Positions 5,718 through 8,146 of a DNA stretch of 8,146 nt are shown piece by piece. This DNA comes from Candidatus Competibacteraceae bacterium (GTDB taxonomy: Bacteria; Pseudomonadota; Gammaproteobacteria; Competibacterales; Competibacteraceae): contig JAGRHM010000264.1 in assembly GCA_020445005.1 (NCBI GenBank), positions 1 to 8,146 on the forward strand. The letters run 5' to 3'. The notes beneath the pieces are model-generated. The model did no database searches. It was not told the DNA's origin and saw only the letters and a list, made by a program, of their open reading frames with translations. The position numbers and the translations under genes were made by a program. The first letter of the stretch is position 1. Each line of letters starts with the position of its first letter.

Positions 5718-6119
5718 ATGCAAACGGTGCCGGTTCTGCTTAATATAGAAACCGCATTAGCGAATTGTCGCGGCAACCCTGCCCTGGTTCAAGTGTTGGT
5801 GGCGCGATACCGGACGCAGCTGCCCGAGGAACAGAACCGGTTAGCACACGCACTGGCGGCCACGCCCCCGGATTGGGAGACGCTTCGTAAGCGAGCGCAC
5901 CGTCTGCAATCCGGCAGCGGTTACCTCGGTGCAGAGCGGATTGCCGAGGCGGCGCGCCAATTGGAAGTGGGTGTTCTTGCCCGGGATTCGACGGACGCGT
6001 TGATCGCCGCCAGTGAAGCATTGGCGTGCGCGTTTGCGGAGTTTTTGGCCATTCCCCTTGAAGAGTGGGAAAGACGGCTGCAGGTTGTAAACAGGCCTGC
6101 GGTCGGCGCTGTATCCTGA
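5718..6119 (+). CDS. Stand-alone histidine phosphotransfer (HPt) domain protein
   Basis: Predicted cytoplasmic phosphorelay protein, 133 residues, consisting almost entirely of one HPt four-helix domain. It would accept a phosphoryl group from a response-regulator receiver domain on a histidine and pass it to another. The motif AHRLQSGSGYLGA (60-72) is the HPt signature, with His61 as the phosphoryl site, followed by a helix ending RQLE. The opening INIETALANCRGNP-like segment (LNIETALANCRGNPALV, 8-24) also fits the family. ATG 5718 was chosen because the domain starts right after it; no good Shine-Dalgarno is visible, and a TTG at 5658 would add 20 residues unlike the family. No kinase or receiver gene is in the window. 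The next gene, 111 bases on, is a TonB-dependent receptor. Confidence 0.85.
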   Translation: MQTVPVLLNIETALANCRGNPALVQVLVARYRTQLPEEQNRLAHALAATPPDWETLRKRAHRLQSGSGYLGAERIAEAARQLEVGVLARDSTDALIAASEALACAFAEFLAIPLEEWERRLQVVNRPAVGAVS

Positions 6120-6176
6120 TTGCATCCAGACATTCATTGGGTTTCATCATAACGCGGTGACCCTTTACGCCTTCGA

Positions 6177-6191
6177 CTGACCCCTGGTCAG
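6177..6191. repeat. Perfect inverted repeat upstream of the receptor gene
   Basis: CTGACC, spacer CCT, GGTCAG: perfect 6-bp arms, 40 bases before the receptor start. GACCC (6179-6183) can alternatively pair with GGGTC (6193-6197). It may be an operator or a leader hairpin. No T run follows. Confidence 0.35.
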
Positions 6192-6209
6192 AGGGTCGGT
6201 GGTGGGCGT

Positions 6210-6228
6210 GGGTTATTGAGGGTTATTG
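6210..6228 (+). repeat. Tandem GGGTTATTG repeat containing the receptor ribosome binding site
   Basis: GGGTTATTG occurs twice, at 6210-6218 and 6220-6228, one base apart. The junction creates GAGGG (6218-6222), which lies 8 bases before ATG 6231 and is a good Shine-Dalgarno sequence. Confidence 0.5.
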
Positions 6229-6230
6229 TG

Positions 6231-8146
6231 ATGAAACCACATCAGTCTCCACGATTCGGGTTCTCCACGCGCCATAGCCACCGGATCCGCCGATCCTTTC
6301 TCCCGTGTTCCATCGGGTGCCTACTGGCTGGCGCCAGCCTTGGCGGGCCCTTGAGCGTCGCCGCAGAAGGGCGACCGAACGGCGATCATGATGACGCGGA
6401 GTGGGGCGATGCTTCCTGGGTGTTGACCCCAGCGCGCTTACCGCAACGCCTCGACGAAGCACCCAACGCGATGACGGTGATTGACCGTGCGATGATTGAA
6501 GCGTCGGGCGCACGTCGGTTGGAAGAGGTCCTCCGGCTGGTGCCGGGTTTCCAGGTGGGACACAAGTACAATAATCAACCCACGGCCGCCTATCATGGCC
6601 TGTCGGACGAGTTTGCGCGCCGGGTCCTGGTCTTGGTCAACGGCCAGCGTATTTTTCAATACTCCGGAGGTGGAGTCGACTGGAACAACTTGCCCATTCC
6701 GCTCAAGGACATCGAACGGATTGAGGTGATCCGTGGTCCCAGCGCCGCCGCCTACGGTTCTAATGCGTTGACGGCCGTGATCAACCTTCAAACCGGTAGC
6801 GCCGCGGAGTATGCCGGATGGACAGGCCAAGTGGCTGCGGGTAACAACCAGATTGCCGATGGATTTTTGCGCTGGGGCGGGCGAGCCGGTCGGCTGAACT
6901 ACGCCCTTTCCTTGGCCAGCACAGGAGAGGGTGGCTATCCGGCCATCTACGACGATCGCCGCAACCACCTGCTGTTATTCCAAGGTGAACTCCCGCTGGG
7001 GGATCAGGGTGAACTCCAGGTGCTCGCTGGGTACGCCCGCGGCGACTACGAAGCCCAGAACGTCAATCCGGCCTATCCAGGGACGTTCGAGCGCGACTTT
7101 GCGAACACCAATCACTTTCAAAGTCTCCAATGGCGGCGGTCCTTTACCCCTAGCGACGAACTGCGGTTGACCCTGTCCCGCAACCAGGTTCACCACGGCG
7201 ATCCTGGCTTTTCCAGTGCCGACGTGATTCCAGGGGTCACTCTGAAGGTTGACTTCCAGTTTGAAGAAGAACGCGAGGAACTCCAGCTTCAATATGCCCG
7301 ACGGTTCTCCGACCAGTGGCGGGCGGTGGCTGGAGGGGGCTATTACCGGGATGCGTACCGGTCGCCCTACTACCTCAATACCGATGACACCGTGGTTACC
7401 CACGTCACCCAATTCTTTGGCCATGGTGAGTACCGGCCTTGGGAGCCGGTGGTGTTCAATCTCGGCGCCATGCTGGAGCGTGCGCCACTCTCCAACGAGT
7501 GGCTGTTTCTACCCCGTTTATCCGTGCACTGGCATTGGGGTCACCACCAGACCGTGCGGGCGATTTATGCCACCGGCTCCCGTCAACCGTCGATTTACGA
7601 AAACCAGGGCCAAGCCGTGATTCGTGGCCTTAACCAGCCGCTGACGTTGTACCGGGTTTACGCGACTGGCCGCGAGCAAGGGGGATTGGCCCCCGAACGC
7701 AATCGTTCCCTCGAACTGGGTTATTTCTGGCAACCCACCCCGTCGATTCATTTCGATCTGCGGTTGTTTCAGGAGCGGATTACCGACTTTGTTACCGCGT
7801 ATAACCGGCTCGAAACTCGCTACCCGACGGTCCAGTCGGGCAACACCGTGGTTGATTTCAGCAACGATGCACCCATTCGTGTTCGTGGCGGGGAGGCTCA
7901 GGTCCATTGGCAGAATCGGAACGGCTTCCGCCTATTTGCCGGGTATGCGTGGCTCGACGCCGATGCCGACGGCTCACCGTTTGATGTCGACTACCCGCGG
8001 AGCGTTCCGCGTCACGCGGCCAGTGTCCTTCTCAGTCAGGATTTTGCTGAAGATTGGCAGGCGAGTCTTGCTTACGCCTATCAGTCAGGGATGCAGTGGT
8101 ATCGTGAGGCGCCAATCGATGCCTACCACCAACTCTCGGGGCGGAT
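6231..8146 (+). CDS. TonB-dependent outer-membrane receptor, C-terminus cut off by window edge
   Basis: Outer-membrane active-transport channel energised by TonB-ExbB-ExbD; the ligand cannot be told from sequence. 638 codons are visible without a stop. ATG 6231 has GAGGG 8 bases upstream. Residues 1-45 are a long signal peptide with an extended basic N-terminus, ending VAA|E. A TonB-box-like WVLTPARLP (63-71) leads into the plug: EAPNAMTVID (76-85), LEEVLRLVPGFQV (97-109), RVLVLVNGQRI (131-141), GGVDWNNLP (147-155) and DIERIEVIRGPSAAAYGSNA (160-179). The GGVDW and DIERIEV wording is closest to the BtuB/CirA-like group. From about 195 onward alternating strands rich in aromatic residues form the barrel, and the final strands lie outside the window. 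Base composition is less GC-rich than in the transfer operon. The upstream HPt gene might share its regulation. Confidence 0.93.
   Translation, partial: MKPHQSPRFGFSTRHSHRIRRSFLPCSIGCLLAGASLGGPLSVAAEGRPNGDHDDAEWGDASWVLTPARLPQRLDEAPNAMTVIDRAMIEASGARRLEEVLRLVPGFQVGHKYNNQPTAAYHGLSDEFARRVLVLVNGQRIFQYSGGGVDWNNLPIPLKDIERIEVIRGPSAAAYGSNALTAVINLQTGSAAEYAGWTGQVAAGNNQIADGFLRWGGRAGRLNYALSLASTGEGGYPAIYDDRRNHLLLFQGELPLGDQGELQVLAGYARGDYEAQNVNPAYPGTFERDFANTNHFQSLQWRRSFTPSDELRLTLSRNQVHHGDPGFSSADVIPGVTLKVDFQFEEEREELQLQYARRFSDQWRAVAGGGYYRDAYRSPYYLNTDDTVVTHVTQFFGHGEYRPWEPVVFNLGAMLERAPLSNEWLFLPRLSVHWHWGHHQTVRAIYATGSRQPSIYENQGQAVIRGLNQPLTLYRVYATGREQGGLAPERNRSLELGYFWQPTPSIHFDLRLFQERITDFVTAYNRLETRYPTVQSGNTVVDFSNDAPIRVRGGEAQVHWQNRNGFRLFAGYAWLDADADGSPFDVDYPRSVPRHAASVLLSQDFAEDWQASLAYAYQSGMQWYREAPIDAYHQLSGR

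Noticed and set aside
6438..6968. Minus-strand frames opposite the TonB-dependent receptor
   Set aside because: The plus-strand receptor has a signal peptide, plug motifs and an uninterrupted frame; the opposite frames carry no recognisable domain.

Overview
The window looks like part of a GC-rich gammaproteobacterial genome, probably an integrative and conjugative element (ICE) of the PFGI-1/ICEclc type (MPF type G) and its surroundings. The clues are a PilL-type protein and a PFL_4693-type protein next to transglycosylase genes. No tRNA, rRNA, integrase, relaxase or CRISPR array is visible, so neither the element's ends nor the species can be fixed.

Left block (1-2961, minus strand): five tightly packed genes read leftward. 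In transcription order they are a PilL-like periplasmic protein, a small cysteine-rich lipoprotein, a PFL_4693-family (TIGR03759-like) protein, a transglycosylase lipoprotein, and a second transglycosylase that runs off the left edge. Neighbouring genes overlap by 4 bases (ATGA or TTGA) or lie 2 bases apart, so this is one translationally coupled operon. All five products carry export signals. They probably form a cell-envelope module that helps the conjugation machinery pass the peptidoglycan.

Centre (2962-4666): an extremely AT-rich stretch (about 14% GC over 3001-3120) holds a good sigma70-type promoter for the operon. Going the other way is a 365-residue protein with a PAS-like region, two HTH-like segments and a basic tail, probably a DNA-binding regulator. 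A short GC-rich hairpin followed by a T-rich run ends it.

Right block (4667-8146): a CPBP intramembrane protease gene on the minus strand is broken by at least two frame changes. Divergent from it is a small stand-alone histidine phosphotransfer (HPt) protein, followed by a TonB-dependent outer-membrane receptor that runs off the right edge. These genes show no conjugation functions and may be ICE cargo or flanking chromosome.

The most notable observation is the architecture of the leftmost gene. It appears to fuse a degenerate ICE-type transglycosylase domain, with its catalytic glutamate replaced, to an intact transglycosylase domain, next to a paralogous single-domain gene. The PAS/HTH protein facing the transfer operon is the second point of interest.
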